In this document: positions 10,601 through 21,563 of the stretch, piece after piece
Numbering within the stretch: the stretch's first letter is position 1
Layout: each line of letters begins with the position of its first letter
DNA from: Heterotrichella gracilis
Lineage: Eukaryota > Sar > Xanthophyceae > Tribonematales > Xanthonemataceae
Direction: 5' to 3'
Assembly (NCBI GenBank): GCA_032358255.1
Contig: JAULBX010024517.1
Coordinates: 1 to 64,000, forward strand
Length of the DNA: 64,000 nucleotides
Position numbers and translations under genes: made by a program
The notes under the pieces: model-generated
The model's database searches: none
What the model was told of the DNA's origin: nothing
The model's input: the letters and a program-made list of their open reading frames with translations, nothing else

Positions 10601-13600
10601 GTTTGTCAATGCCGACAGCCAGACAGAGTTCAACAACCAGACAGAGCCCAAAAAGTGCAGCATGCCACGAGGACATGGAATGGCATTGCAGGGATATGTC
10701 ATCGTATATGGAATTATCCACGTGATGCCATTGTTGTGTGTACCGTGGCATTGATGTTTCCTTTGGGATACCCCATGGCCCCCATTGCACATGTGGCTCC
10801 TGCTCACCTTTTCAACCCTGCCCCCCTGCAGCACATTGGAGCGTTTGAGGTCCAAATGCCGGGGTCCAAAACCTCGTTGACATTCCTAGACACCCCCGGC
10901 CATGCGGCATTCAGCGCAATGCGGGCGAGAGGAGCTGCCATTACTGACCTGGTACGCCATTTTTGCAGTGCTTTTGTAGTATTTTCGCTTTGCAATTCCC
11001 GTACAAAGCTCGCATGAAAACCTTGAACGATACTGAAACTGGGTGAAGCCACAAACTGTAAAAGAACCCTCACCAAAACCCTACCTGAAACGCGCTTGCA
11101 GGTGGTGCTGGTGGTTGCTGCCGATGATGGCGTGAAGCCACAAACCAGGGAGGCGCTGGCGCATGTGCGGGCCGCCGGGTGCCCCATGGTGGTTGCGCTG
11201 TCCAAGTGCGACCTACCTGGCGCTGATGTGGCAAGGGTGAAGCGGCAGCTGCTGGCAGAGGGGGTGGAACTGGAGGAGGCGGGGGGGAGTGTGCAGGTGG
11301 GGGGAGTGGAAGGAAGAGGGGAGAGGTAGACGGAGGGAAGGAGTGATGGCATGTGTGGTGCATTGTTTGACCTGCCAGTGTTGCAGAGGTGATCGGCTAC
11401 TGCTCCTATCAGCCAACAATCAACAGGGCGCATTGTGATTTGTACCCAGCGGATCCACCCCTGATCAGTGGATCTTAAAGCTCCATCCCCATCCCACCCC
11501 ACCCTCCACAGGTCATCGAGACCGCCGCACCGGCAGGCATCGGCCTATTAGAACTGGAAGAAGCACTCCTGCTGCAAGCAGAGGAGATGGATCTTCAGGC
11601 CAGCTGCTCCCGACAGGCCGAGGCGGTGGTTGTAGAGGCCAAGCTGGACAAGGGCCAGGGCCCTGTGTGCACTGTGATTGTGAAGCGGGGCACCTTGCGG
11701 GTTGGGCAGGCTGTGGTGGTGGGCATGGAGTGGGGCAAGGTCAGGAGCCTCAAGGTGGGTGTTTTATGGGGAGGGAAGGGGATGCCATTAGCACGTGCAG
11801 CGCCTAGGGTTTAGGGTTTAGGTGGTGGTTGAGGTCAAGATGGACAAGGGCCAGGGCCCTGTGTGCACTGTGATTGTGAAACGGGGCACGCTCCATGTGG
11901 TGGGCATGGAGTGGGGCAAGGTCAGGAGTCTCAAGGTGGGTGAGGGGAGGGGGAGTTGGGAATGGGATTTGTTGCAGTTGCGTATTCCCGGGTGACCAAA
12001 GTGACCCATACCCCACCCCGATTAATACCCTAATGTGTACCCTAACCAAAGTACTCATAGCAACCCTTTTTTCGCAGGCGCCAGGGGGTGCACCCGTGAG
12101 CCAGGTCCTGCCCGGACGGCCTGCAGAAATCTCGGGATTGCGAGGGGTCCCCGCTGCCGGAGATGAACTAATGGCCCTTTCCAGGTAGGTTGACAAATGT
12201 ATCGGTTATTGCTGGAAGCATATTGGCATGCCCTCTGCCTTTACTGCTAACCAATGTGCCTTTTTAATGACAGGAAGGGTAGCATTTGTTTCACTGCAAT
12301 ATCCACCACACGGAGCCAATCACCAATCACCAACTTGCAAGTGCAACATAAATTACTTTATTTGTATTGTAATTTGTTATTTGATTTTCCAGTGAGGAGC
12401 GTGCCAAGAAGATGAGTGTGGCGCGTGGCCAGCGAGCGGAGCTGTTTCGCCTGTCACGACTGGCGGCTGCCGCAAGGGAAGCGCAGCGGGTGCAAGGCGG
12501 GGAGGGGGAGGAAGGGGAGGGGAGGTAGGTGATGGGGGGAGCATGTCTGGCGTGGGGGGTGGCGATCCCTATCATGATGATCCCACAGCCCCATCATCAA
12601 CAAGACAATGATCCATATGATTATGATGGAGTTGATGATTTGCGAACTTTGATCTGTATGATGGGGCTTTGGTACAGCACAAGAGGTGGCCTGCCTTCCA
12701 GGAAGGCAGCCACATGCGCAGTCAGCTGGAGACGGGTGGCGCCAAGCCAAGCAGTCACACCTTGACGCTGTTCACCACTTGCTTGTGCAGTGTCAAGCGC
12801 CAGCTTGGCTCTTGTCGTTACCGTTAACCCTAAACCCTCTCACTGCCAATCCCTCGCATGCGCAGTGTCAAGCGCCAGCTTGGCTCTTGTCATTACCGTA
12901 AGCCCTAAACCCTCTCACTGCCAATCCCTCGTGTGCGCAGCATCAAGCGCCAGCTGGCGGTGGTGATTAAGGCGGATGTGCAGGGGAGCGCAGAGGCGGT
13001 GCGGGATGCGGTGCTGGCCCTTAACTCTGACCAGGTGAGGAATGCGGCAAAGACTTGGCCCCTGCCGCGGTCTTTTAGGGTTTAGGGTTTAGAATGGGAG
13101 TGCGTGTATGGTGCGGGATGCAGTGCTGGCCCTCAATTGAGACCAGGTGAGAAGTGCAGCGCAAGACCGTCTGGTGTGGAGTGATTTTGAGGTGGGCATC
13201 CCTGCACAACCCCAAATTTCCATTTGCATGTGCTCGATCAAACCTCACCAATGAAATTACTCCAGGAGGACTTAAATATATATCATGGACATCTTCAACG
13301 TCCTCCTGATTACTCCCCCTTCTAGATTGGCGTGAGATTGTTTTCGTAAGTGTGGGCTCAATCATGGTGTTCGATGTACAGCTGGCAGTGGCCGGTGTAC
13401 TTATACCCGTAAACTGTACCCCTTGTCGTCCAACCACACCCCACTGTCACTAATGCAATACCCTCCCCCTTGCAGATCGGCGTGAAGATTGTGTTTTTGG
13501 GTGTGGGCCCAGTCATGCTGACCGATGTACAGCTGGCAGCGGCTTCAGGAGCCCACATCGTTGCCTTCAACGTGAAATCGTCTGATGCCGGGGTGCTGAA

Positions 13601-15467
13601 AGAGGCTAAGCAGGAGGGTGTGGTGGTGCACAGCCACCGGGTGATCTACCATTTATTGGAGGATGTGCAGGGGCTGATGACAGGTGGGGGGTTGGGGGAG
13701 GGGGGGGTGAGAGGGGGGTGGGAATGCGGGCTTGTGGTTGCACTGTTGCTGGTGTTGCGTCTGGGGAGGGGGGCGAAGGAGTCAAGTTGAGAGGGCGTGG
13801 TGGTGCACAGCCACCGGGTGATCTACCACCTGTTGGAGGACGTGCAGGGGCTCATGACAGGTGGGCGGTAGGGGGTGGAGTGGGGTGGCAGAAGGGGGTT
13901 GCACGCTTGTCGCGCCGTGGTTGTACTTTGCAACCTTCCACACAAGGATGAAATTAACAAGGGGGTGAATTCAGTGATATTAGCCCGCCTTGTTAATTGC
14001 ACCTGCCCATTGCACCTGCCCATTGCACCTGCCCCACCACCGCCACCACCACACCACCACCATTACCATCACCACCACGGCCCTCATAACATTATCCCAC
14101 ACCCGCAGGCTTGGCCCCCAAGGTAGAGCACGAAGTTGTGTCTGGTACAGCTGAGGTGCTTCAGACCTTCACCCTGAAGGGGAAGAAGGGAGGGGATGAC
14201 ACCACCATCGCGGGGTGCAGGGTGACCGATGGGAGCATCAAGGGGGGGAGCGCGATGTACAAGATCTTGCGGGGAGGAGAGGTGGTGGCCACAGGTGGGA
14301 GTAAAGGGTTGCGGGGGTGAAAGCAGGGGGTACAGAGACACAAACTAAATAAATGATGGGTGTCCGCCGCAGCAATTGCTTGCCATAGGTCACTCCGGGC
14401 ATGCAAGGGTGTAGGGTATATATACCAGAAAATTTCTATCATATTGTATGTACACACCTGGCCATGCCTATGCCCTTCCCTCATGCTCGTGACATTAGAC
14501 AGAAAACCCTCTCCCTACAACAAAAACCCTAATATCAGTTCACCCCAGGAGGGGGGAAGGTTTCCACCTACCTCTCATGCGCCTGACACACAGCCTCATC
14601 CCTTCATATCCTCTTCGGCTTGCAACATGCCATTGGCCTGCACATCCTGTACCATATGGGAACCCCCACCCCCCAGCCTGACTCCCTTTCACCCCTTACC
14701 CTTTCACCTCACACACCCCACACCCCACTCCAGGCACCTGCAGCAGCCTGCGGCGCCACCAGCTGTCAGTCGAGACGGTGGGCAAGGGCACGGAGTGCGG
14801 CCTGACCCTGGAAGGGTTCAACGAGTACAAGCAGGTAAAACCCCTACTACAATTACAGTAAGAAGTTCAAAGCCGAGGGTACATTTAAAGGAATTTGACT
14901 GTTTTAACAGTGCAGTTTACTGGCAATGTGGGTTTGCTGCTGGGAGCGCTGGTAGCTACGTAAGGGTACCCCAAACAGTAGCGATGTGGGACCCCCCAGT
15001 CAGGGGGCAGCCATGCCTCATGTTTCCGCCTTTGAAGCTGCTTGCGTTCTTCCTACCACACACATGGACATACTTCCCTGCCAGCGCTGTCTAGCGCAGA
15101 GGTCTGCATACACTCTCTCATTCGATGTGCTCATTCCATCGTGCTGCAATCAGGTGCCACTGTGTCTTGCCACGTACACTGGCTCAGTGCCTTTCTCCTT
15201 GTTGGCATGGTAGGGACACGTGAGGGAATGAGCAGCCTCCCAGGCTTGGCTCTCTCTCATTTTGTCTCTTCCTCAACGCCCTCATTCTTGAGATGAGGTG
15301 CGTAATTATCCATTTATTTGTTTATGTACTTATGTCTGTATTTCTCCTTGATGGCGCAGGGCGACGTTGTGCAGTGCATAGTCATCGAGCTGCGCGCGCC
15401 TGTGCTCACACAGACACTGCAGGAGCCAGGGAAGGATGCGAAGCAGCAGGCGGCCGGAGCGCGATGA
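7671..15467 (+). CDS. Organellar translation initiation factor IF-2
   Basis: IF-2 is the GTPase that places initiator fMet-tRNA on the small subunit of bacterial-type ribosomes. Seventeen exons join in phase: 7671-7824, 8534-8640, 8899-9007, 9247-9316, 9619-9692, 9932-9999, 10469-10534, 10832-10951, 11102-11296, 11512-11754, 12078-12184, 12393-12524, 12941-13034, 13476-13683, 14109-14294, 14734-14834 and 15360-15467, giving 713 residues. The first 50 residues are rich in Arg, Ala and Ser without acids, like an organellar presequence; a Gln-rich linker follows. G1 is GHVDHGKT (about 188-195), then GGITQHIGAF and G3 DTPGH (236-240). G4 reads SKCD (290-293) where NKCD is usual. Domains II-IV follow ([67 protein letters not shown]) to the terminal CIVIELRAP. 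Exons 1-2 are less certain. The size and GGITQHIGAF fit the mitochondrial form, but plastid is possible. Confidence 0.9.
11798..11948 (+). repeat. Copy of IF-2 exon 10 donor edge
   Basis: A TTTAGGG doublet is followed by about 120 bp repeating 11625-11763, the last third of exon 10 and its donor. Relative to the exon a block of about 20 nt is missing and several bases differ. The donor GGTGGGTG is intact, so it is a potential decoy donor. Confidence 0.85.
12785..12905 (+). repeat. Two copies of IF-2 exon 13 acceptor edge
   Basis: Near-identical segments at about 12788-12840 and 12861-12915 repeat the acceptor (GTGCGCAG or GTGCAG) and the first codons of exon 12941-13034 (the true exon reads SIKRQL), each followed by a CCCTAAACCCTCTCACTGCC block. 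Both keep an AG acceptor. Confidence 0.85.
13085..13160 (+). repeat. Copy of IF-2 exon 13 donor edge
   Basis: The end of exon 12941-13034 with its donor (GACCAGGTGAG) is repeated just downstream after a TTTAGGGTTTAGGGTTTAG tract. The reading frame differs by substitutions, including a TGA. Confidence 0.8.
13318..13402 (+). repeat. Degenerate copy of IF-2 exon 14 acceptor edge
   Basis: About 80 bp repeat the first part of exon 13476-13683 (true residues [20 protein letters not shown]), preceded by TCTAG in place of TGCAG. Single-base changes break the frame. Confidence 0.8.
13790..13872 (+). repeat. Copy of IF-2 exon 14 donor edge
   Basis: About 75 bp repeat the end of exon 13476-13683 ([19 protein letters not shown]) with an intact GGTGGGCG donor. 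The copy is nearly identical, suggesting a recent duplication. Confidence 0.88.
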
Positions 15468-16381
15468 TGTGGGGTCATCGATTGGGGTTGGGACCATGCA
15501 CATGGCGATTGGGATCACGGCTTGTTGATCGGGAACGGGGGGTGACGGTGTTGGGGATGTTTGAACTTGAGGTCAGGGGGCGTGATCACCCCTCTGTTGG
15601 GTTCAGGCGATTCTTTGTGCCTTACAAGGGTTAGGGTGCACAGGAGGGGTGGGTGGCGGGGGACCTGGGTAAAGCACGGCCACCCCCCCTGCTAACTCTA
15701 CTTGAGGGTGCAACTCAATGCCAAGCTTTACTGCTTTGGCAGGTGTCTTAGTTCTGGGCCGTGCAGCTGTAAGATGTTCTCCCACGCTATGCATAGCATG
15801 CCATCATGGGCTTGGCTAGTGCTTGAGGGAACGTCAGGTTTGGCAGGAAGGGCTGATTGCAATTAGCAGTACTTTGGTGACACGTCATGACAGGGCAGTG
15901 GTTGGCTATCCCTATTGTACAGGAAAGGCGCAACACGGCGTTGGGCATCATATGCGCAGACCCTACATAGCAAGATGCATATGACAGCCTAACATCAGAC
16001 CGCTACTTCACACCCAGGTAACCAAGTAACTTGGTAATCTAGGGCATGGCGAGGGGATTTGGTAACCAGGAAACTGCACATACATACATGCATTGTGCAT
16101 GCCTGCATGTGGCAGTGGAGCACTGGGAACTTGGTAATAGCCTAGGTAACAGGGACGAAGGCTGTCCAACTCTCCAGCAGTTGAGGTTAAAGTATTGTGC
16201 TCACCATTCCCACCTGACTGAACCAGTTTAACCAGACAACTTTGCAAACATAGTTGAACTTTCGAGACGGCAGGGGTCTTCTTGTTGGTGTATTGGTTAA
16301 CCCAAAGCGTGACTCTTCAATCAACCTGAGCTTCGTCACAACGACTGCACAAACCCCAGAGCTGAGGTACCACCTTGCAAC
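15468..16381. other. IF-2 3' region and intergenic sequence
   Basis: No further coding region is visible. A TGTAA motif occurs near 15767, about 300 nt after the IF-2 stop, and is a candidate polyadenylation signal. The stretch at 15540-15615 (TGATCACC...GATTCTTTGTG) recurs near 19890-19935, marking the end of the IF-2 duplication. Confidence 0.45.
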
Positions 16382-17127
16382 ATGACAAACACTGCAACAC
16401 TGCGTATTACCCACGTCCAGGCTCCCAAGTGCGTGGGCTGGGGCCACCGTCGGTGCTTGGACAAGTACAACAACTCACACGGCCGAAGCACGTCAGCTCA
16501 ACACAGCCAAAGGTGAGCTCTGCATCCACATTCCCAGCAGATCTCTGTTCCTAATATCAAGCGGCCAAAACAGCTCTCCAGGTAATATGCATGCATTGCT
16601 TTGCATGCATTGTTGGGTCGAGCATATGGGATATATAGCACATAGGATACATAGCATATAGAATAAGCATATTTCTGGCGTTACACTGGGACGGCCTGAG
16701 ATTACCCTCTTGTTACATTCTGCAGACTGGCAACGGCACCGTTCTACCATGGCCTGGCATTCACTTACACCAGGCGTGGGGTGTCCGTGAGTAAAATTTG
16801 GTTCCCAAAGCGGAGGCCCCCTCCTGTTAAGGCACATGGTCGACGTGACACAGCAGCTGCAGCCTCAGTTTCTGCACCAACTGAACCTCCTGAAGGACAG
16901 AATTCGGCAGCATACGTGAGCTTGGAGGAGGCTGCAAAGGAGGTTCCTGGTCCACAGGTAAGACTCTCCGCTCGTGTTGGGCTGTGTAGCATGCCAGAAG
17001 CTGCAGGATGTGTTGCTAGCTAGAGACTAGGTTGGGAGCAAACATGGCAGTATGGTAGTAACGCCACCTGAGGTTCTCCTTTTTGCAGCTCACTGAACTT
17101 CTTTACCCCCTCTTGTTTAGACTGTGA
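16382..17127 (+). CDS. Hypothetical protein, three exons
   Basis: I do not recognise this protein. Exons 16382-16512, 16726-16957 and 17089-17127 have good GTGAGC/GTAAGA donors and TGCAG acceptors, and their phases fit to give 133 residues. The product is basic, with RLATAPFYHGLAFTYTRRG and KIWFPKRRPPP, then an Ala/Pro-rich stretch and SLEEAAKEVPGPQ. No signal peptide or membrane segment is seen. The coherent splice phases are the main support; the last exon is only 13 codons and may be wrong, in which case the gene could continue into the open but unassigned sequence up to 18.5 kb. Confidence 0.4.
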
Positions 17128-18780
17128 TCGCGTTTTGGAACCATATTTCAAAATCCTGTGATTCTCCTATCCCTGATCCCTACGAACGTCCCGACACCAA
17201 ACATCGACGATTGTACATAACGAACAACGCCTGGAGCTGTTGTGCACTTTCCTAACTATTTGGGATAACTGTCCGCACCACTGTTTACTACGGTTCAGCC
17301 CACCGTAGCCCAATGTAGGTTACGCCGCGTCATGCATGCATGCATTGCATGCGCTGAATGAACGAAGGTGGGTTGCACCAATACCTGTGCAAAGCAACCC
17401 TTGTCGCTTTAAACGGGTAGTGGCACGACGAAGGCTTTCCAGTAAACAAACTGATCAAGTGCAAACTGCAACTTCTTGGCCACAATCTACAAAGACACCT
17501 CGCATAAAACCGAGGCCTGTTGCCAACTGCAGTTAGGAACGTAAATCTGTAGCTTAATATGACACTGGTATGTGTAAGTAGCGTGCAACAGGTTTCGACC
17601 AGCAAGTTGTCCACCCACACATCAAGTCTGAACCAATAACCCACAAACATACACCCTTAACCGGTGTAAGCTGCACTCTGGGGCTCATCCCTCAACAACA
17701 CCCTCCTCCCTCCACCTTTTTACCCCTACAACCTACAACACCAACTCACTTAACCCACCAAAGTACCACACACAAAAAACCTGCCGTGCTGCGCTCAGTG
17801 AGAGCCAGCTGCTCAAACATAACCGCACACTACAATCCATGCCCAGGTCCCCATGCTGGGCGTCACATACGCAACCCTTGCATTTCGTGGTGTGCAGCGC
17901 AAGCGCCATACAAAAGCCTGTGCTCAACCCCAACCTAAACCATGGGTCAAGCTCACATACCTAAACCATGCGTTCAGGTCGCATACCCGTACCTCCTACG
18001 CGACACCAGTGCCAACAGAGTTCCCTTATGCAAATTAACCCTGTGCACAACCCTACACCCAAACCGTCCTCCCAAAACTTTGTGCTGGCCTCACATACGC
18101 CTCCTCCTTCCTCCCCGCCTCCCAAGCTTGCAAGTGTTTGGGCAATGGGCGAGCAACCAAAACCTTGTGCCCAACCGTTTACACTAAATCTGCTCTGAGA
18201 CATACCTTGCCCACTTGCACCTTTAGTCTGACAGACACTCCTGTCCGCCACTTTACTTCACCGAAGTACACGACCCCAGCAGCAGCCCCAGCCATTATGA
18301 ACCTCCACAGGCATCCCTACAACCTACCCACTCTCACTTCAACTGCTCACACTGGCCACAATACCAAGTACACGTTTGTTGCGCATGCTGACAGCCACAG
18401 TAATGGTACAATACAACCCACCAAACACAGGGAGTCTCCTTCTATGAGGCTTAAATGCCTTGCGCTGCAACTAGTGTCACCTGTGACAACCCTATAACGT
18501 GTCGAAAGTCAACGCTAAAGGCAATTTGCCAAAATCCTATGGCCACTGCATTCAAACCAACTTTCCACTGGTTTGAAACTGTGGGGGGATCGTCCTCGTT
18601 TCTTGGCTGTTATAGGTGAAGGTCTCAGCCCAGCAGCAGGGCTCACATGGAACTTTCCAGCTGCGCATGCCCCCCTGGGTTTCCCAGCTGCGGACGCCCT
18701 CCTGGCTTAAGGAGGTTGCCTACTGTGCTGAAATAATCTTGAGGTCCATCATCGCGCTGGTGATCTCCTATTGGATAATC
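17128..18780 (+). other. Unassigned region with proline/threonine-rich open frames
   Basis: Open stretches at about 17336-17536, 17846-18038 and 17968-18198 encode biased sequence (for example PQPKPWVKL and HTPPPSSPPPKLAS). They could be low-complexity exons of a neighbouring gene, but no splice model holds together and no family is recognised. Confidence 0.2.
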
Positions 18781-18799
18781 TATTGCACAATCTAAGGTA

Positions 18800-19935
18800 A
18801 TCTAGGAGGGTGTGAGAAGTGACAGGAGGGGGGTGATTGGGGGTGGGAAAGGGGGCTTGTGGTGGCACAGGTTCTGGTGTTGGTTTGGGGTGGTGAACAG
18901 GGATGAAGGAGGCAAAGAGGAGGGTGTGGTGGTGCACAGCCATCGGGTGATTTGCAATATTACCAAACGTTTTATTGCATTGCACCCTGCCCCACCACCA
19001 CCGCCACCACCACCAGACCACCACCACCCATCACGTTACTCGCCACCCACCCGCCACCCCCCTCCTCCCCACACACAGGGCTGGCGCCCAAGGTGGAGCA
19101 CGAGGTGGTGTCAGGCACAGCTGAGGTGCTTCAGACCTTCACCCTCAAGGGGAAGAAGGGAGGGGAGGACACCACCATCGCGGGGTGCAGGGTGACCGAT
19201 GGGAGCATCAAGGGGGGGAGCGCGACTACAAGGTCTTGCGAGGGGGAGAAGTGGTGGCTACAGGTGGGTTTTTTAGGGTTTAGGGTGGCGGCAGGTGCGT
19301 GGGATTGCGTGGTATCATAGCCATACAGTGTGGGATGAAAGAGCTTGATTCCGGGTGTCCTTCATAGCATCAAAGCGTATGTCCACAATGGGATACTTTT
19401 AATTCCCCCAACCCACACTGGCATATATGCGGCATCGACCCCCCACCCCACCCCCCACCCTTATGTACGGCTGCGACACTGACGCCCCACCTACCCACCC
19501 CCCGGGCACCTGCAGCGGCCTGAGGCGCCACCAGCTGTCGGTTGAGACGGTGGGTGAGGGGACGGAGTGCGGCTTAACCCTAAAAGGGTTCACATCGATG
19601 GTGTTTATCCCACCAGCTGATGACTATGGGTACCATGTGATTACGGTGTTCCGGTCACCCAGTGATTATCCCCGCCCCCAATTGATCATCCTCACAACTG
19701 TGTTCGGGTCGCGACCTGCAGGCATCAGTGCTCACAAGAATGGAACACAGCAGGAGCCGGGGGCGGGGGGAGGGGGGGGCGGGCGCAAAGCATCAGAGGG
19801 CCCGCCCAGAGCACACTGACCAGGATTATTGATTGGGGATATGGGTGATGGTGGTGGGGGTTTTCAGCGGTGATCAAGGTTGGTCAGGAGCGTGATCACC
19901 CTCTCGGACAGTGGGAATCAGACGATTCTTTGTGA
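18800..19935 (+). pseudogene. Decayed duplicate of the 3' part of IF-2
   Basis: This block repeats IF-2 from the end of exon 14 (13.6 kb) through the region after the stop (15.6 kb), about 5 kb downstream and in the same orientation. Copies seen are the VVVHSHRV edge (18925-18955), nearly all of exon 15 (19079-19264, [18 protein letters not shown]) and exon 16 (19507-19590, [18 protein letters not shown]), plus traces of the last exon near 19725-19775. The exon 15 copy has lost one base where the true exon reads AMYKIL, the exon 16 copy has lost its AG acceptor, and the terminal exon is truncated. It cannot encode a working IF-2 end. The Gly-rich and CCA-rich introns were copied too. Confidence 0.88.
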
Positions 19936-20118
19936 TTCACATAATCAAGGGTCTTTGGGGGCGGTAAGAGAGTCTCCTCTAACGGTCTGACCCTTACCCT
20001 CGCGCAGGGCTTAGAACCGTTGCACAAATGACTGTGGTCCGATGGGTTGGGGCAGATGGCCTCAAGTCATGGATAGCGCTTAAACCACGGTGTTGGTCAT
20101 TGACAATACATGTTTCAG

Positions 20119-21563
20119 GGAAACTCAGTTTTGATGCCTTTTTTTTGAGGTTGGCGCGGTCTGGTCTGTCCAGCCCTCAACCCTTGCCCGCCTTCAGCTC
20201 GTTGCCTACAGTGCATTTCACTGGGTTTCTCAATAGCTCCGCATCATATGAGTGCCTCAGGCGAGAGATTCGGTCTTGGAAGCTCAGAATTGGCAATGCC
20301 AGCCAGCCTTTGGCCAAGCAGAAAGGCGGAATGGTGCCCACCAACCGTACACTTGTACAGGCTGTCAAGACTGTGACGTCGACGAAGCCAGGGTGCGCCG
20401 CACCAGCACTTGACACTGCTCAGGTACCTCACCAAGGTCGTTTCCATGCGCTTCTCCCCTATTTGAGGCCGAAATCACGATCGATTTCAGTGGTGACACA
20501 TTTGCCTTTGTTGTTGGTTATACAACTTTGTGATGCCAGGTGCGCACAGGTATGCATGCATGTCTCAGCTGAAACCCGGGCAATGCTCAGTTGATCTGTG
20601 TTGATGATCAGCATAGTTCGCCGGTAACGTTTGGAGAAATCGCGTACAGGTGCCACGCTTTGTAACCCGTCGTCTTCACATATTTTCAGTGACGTCACCG
20701 CGTACGACGTAGTCCACTGGTCCAGGTGATGTCAAAGACGGCTCATCGCAAATCCAGTGAGTATTCCGTGCTTTCATTCGCAAAGAGATATCCTTCTCAA
20801 TCAGCCTCTTGGTCGAGGGGAGATCACTCGATGTTTACATGCACCGTCGTGAAATTAAACTTGCATGCATCGTCGTGATACTGCTGGAAGCATAGCGGAT
20901 AAAGGGCAGAGGTGAACAAACCACCTCTGCCTTCGTGCAGTTCATTCTACAATCCCCACTTCATTCTAGATGTCTTGCCATCAAAATATTTCTATAAAGA
21001 TGGTTGGATCGGCGCCGGCTGCACGCATGCAATTGCATTGTCATCAACACTGCAGCATACTGCTCTTTTCTAGTGGCTTGTCAGCCAACACAGTTGTGGC
21101 TGCAAGATCAAAAGCGAGTGGCAACTCCTCCACTCTATGGCCCATAGTATGGGCACTCTATAGACACCAACTGGACACCAATACTGTCGCAATCTCTAAG
21201 AGACACAATGTGAAGTGGGCCAGTGTCTATGTATGCAGTGTCCTGTTCAACAACACTGTGTGTATAAACTTTTAATTGTGCCATATTTCGAACTGCCGGC
21301 GTCAATACAGATCTTTCCCCACCCCTATTAAACACCGGTTGCATATCCATAACATGTATGTACCGCTGCTGCAGCGCTGGTTCCCCAGCCTTGAAGCTGC
21401 AACCACTAATTATAATTAGTATTTATATATTGCGCCTTTTGTGTTGCTTCTACAGGCTGCACTAGCTGCAAAACGCAAGCAGGTCCCCTTCAACCTTCTG
21501 AGGACCTCTACAGGTGCCTCCTGCAAACATGCAAGCAGTGACCGGCGCCCTCCCCTCACCTAG
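20119..21563 (+). CDS. Hypothetical exons upstream of the glycosyltransferase
   Basis: Two candidate exons, 20119-20423 (acceptor TTTCAG, donor CAGGTACCT) and 21456-21563 (acceptor TTCTACAG), join in phase 0. They encode a basic sequence with ECLRREIRSWKLRIGNAS, QKGGMVPTNRTLVQAVKTV and AALAAKRKQVPFNLLRTS, ending at TAG 21561-21563. The first exon needs an upstream exon that I cannot place. The second overlaps the glycosyltransferase start in another frame, so it may instead be that gene's 5' UTR exon. No family is recognised. Confidence 0.28.
20424..21455. other. Non-coding stretch before the glycosyltransferase
   Basis: I see no coding exon, repeat array or RNA gene in this interval. It is either an intron of the uncertain upstream gene or the promoter region of the glycosyltransferase. 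Confidence 0.4.

Noticed and set aside
20028-20594. 188-codon open frame treated as one uninterrupted gene
   Set aside because: It contains a strong donor at 20423/20424 and a better model uses only part of it as an exon; the frame downstream of the donor has no recognisable content.
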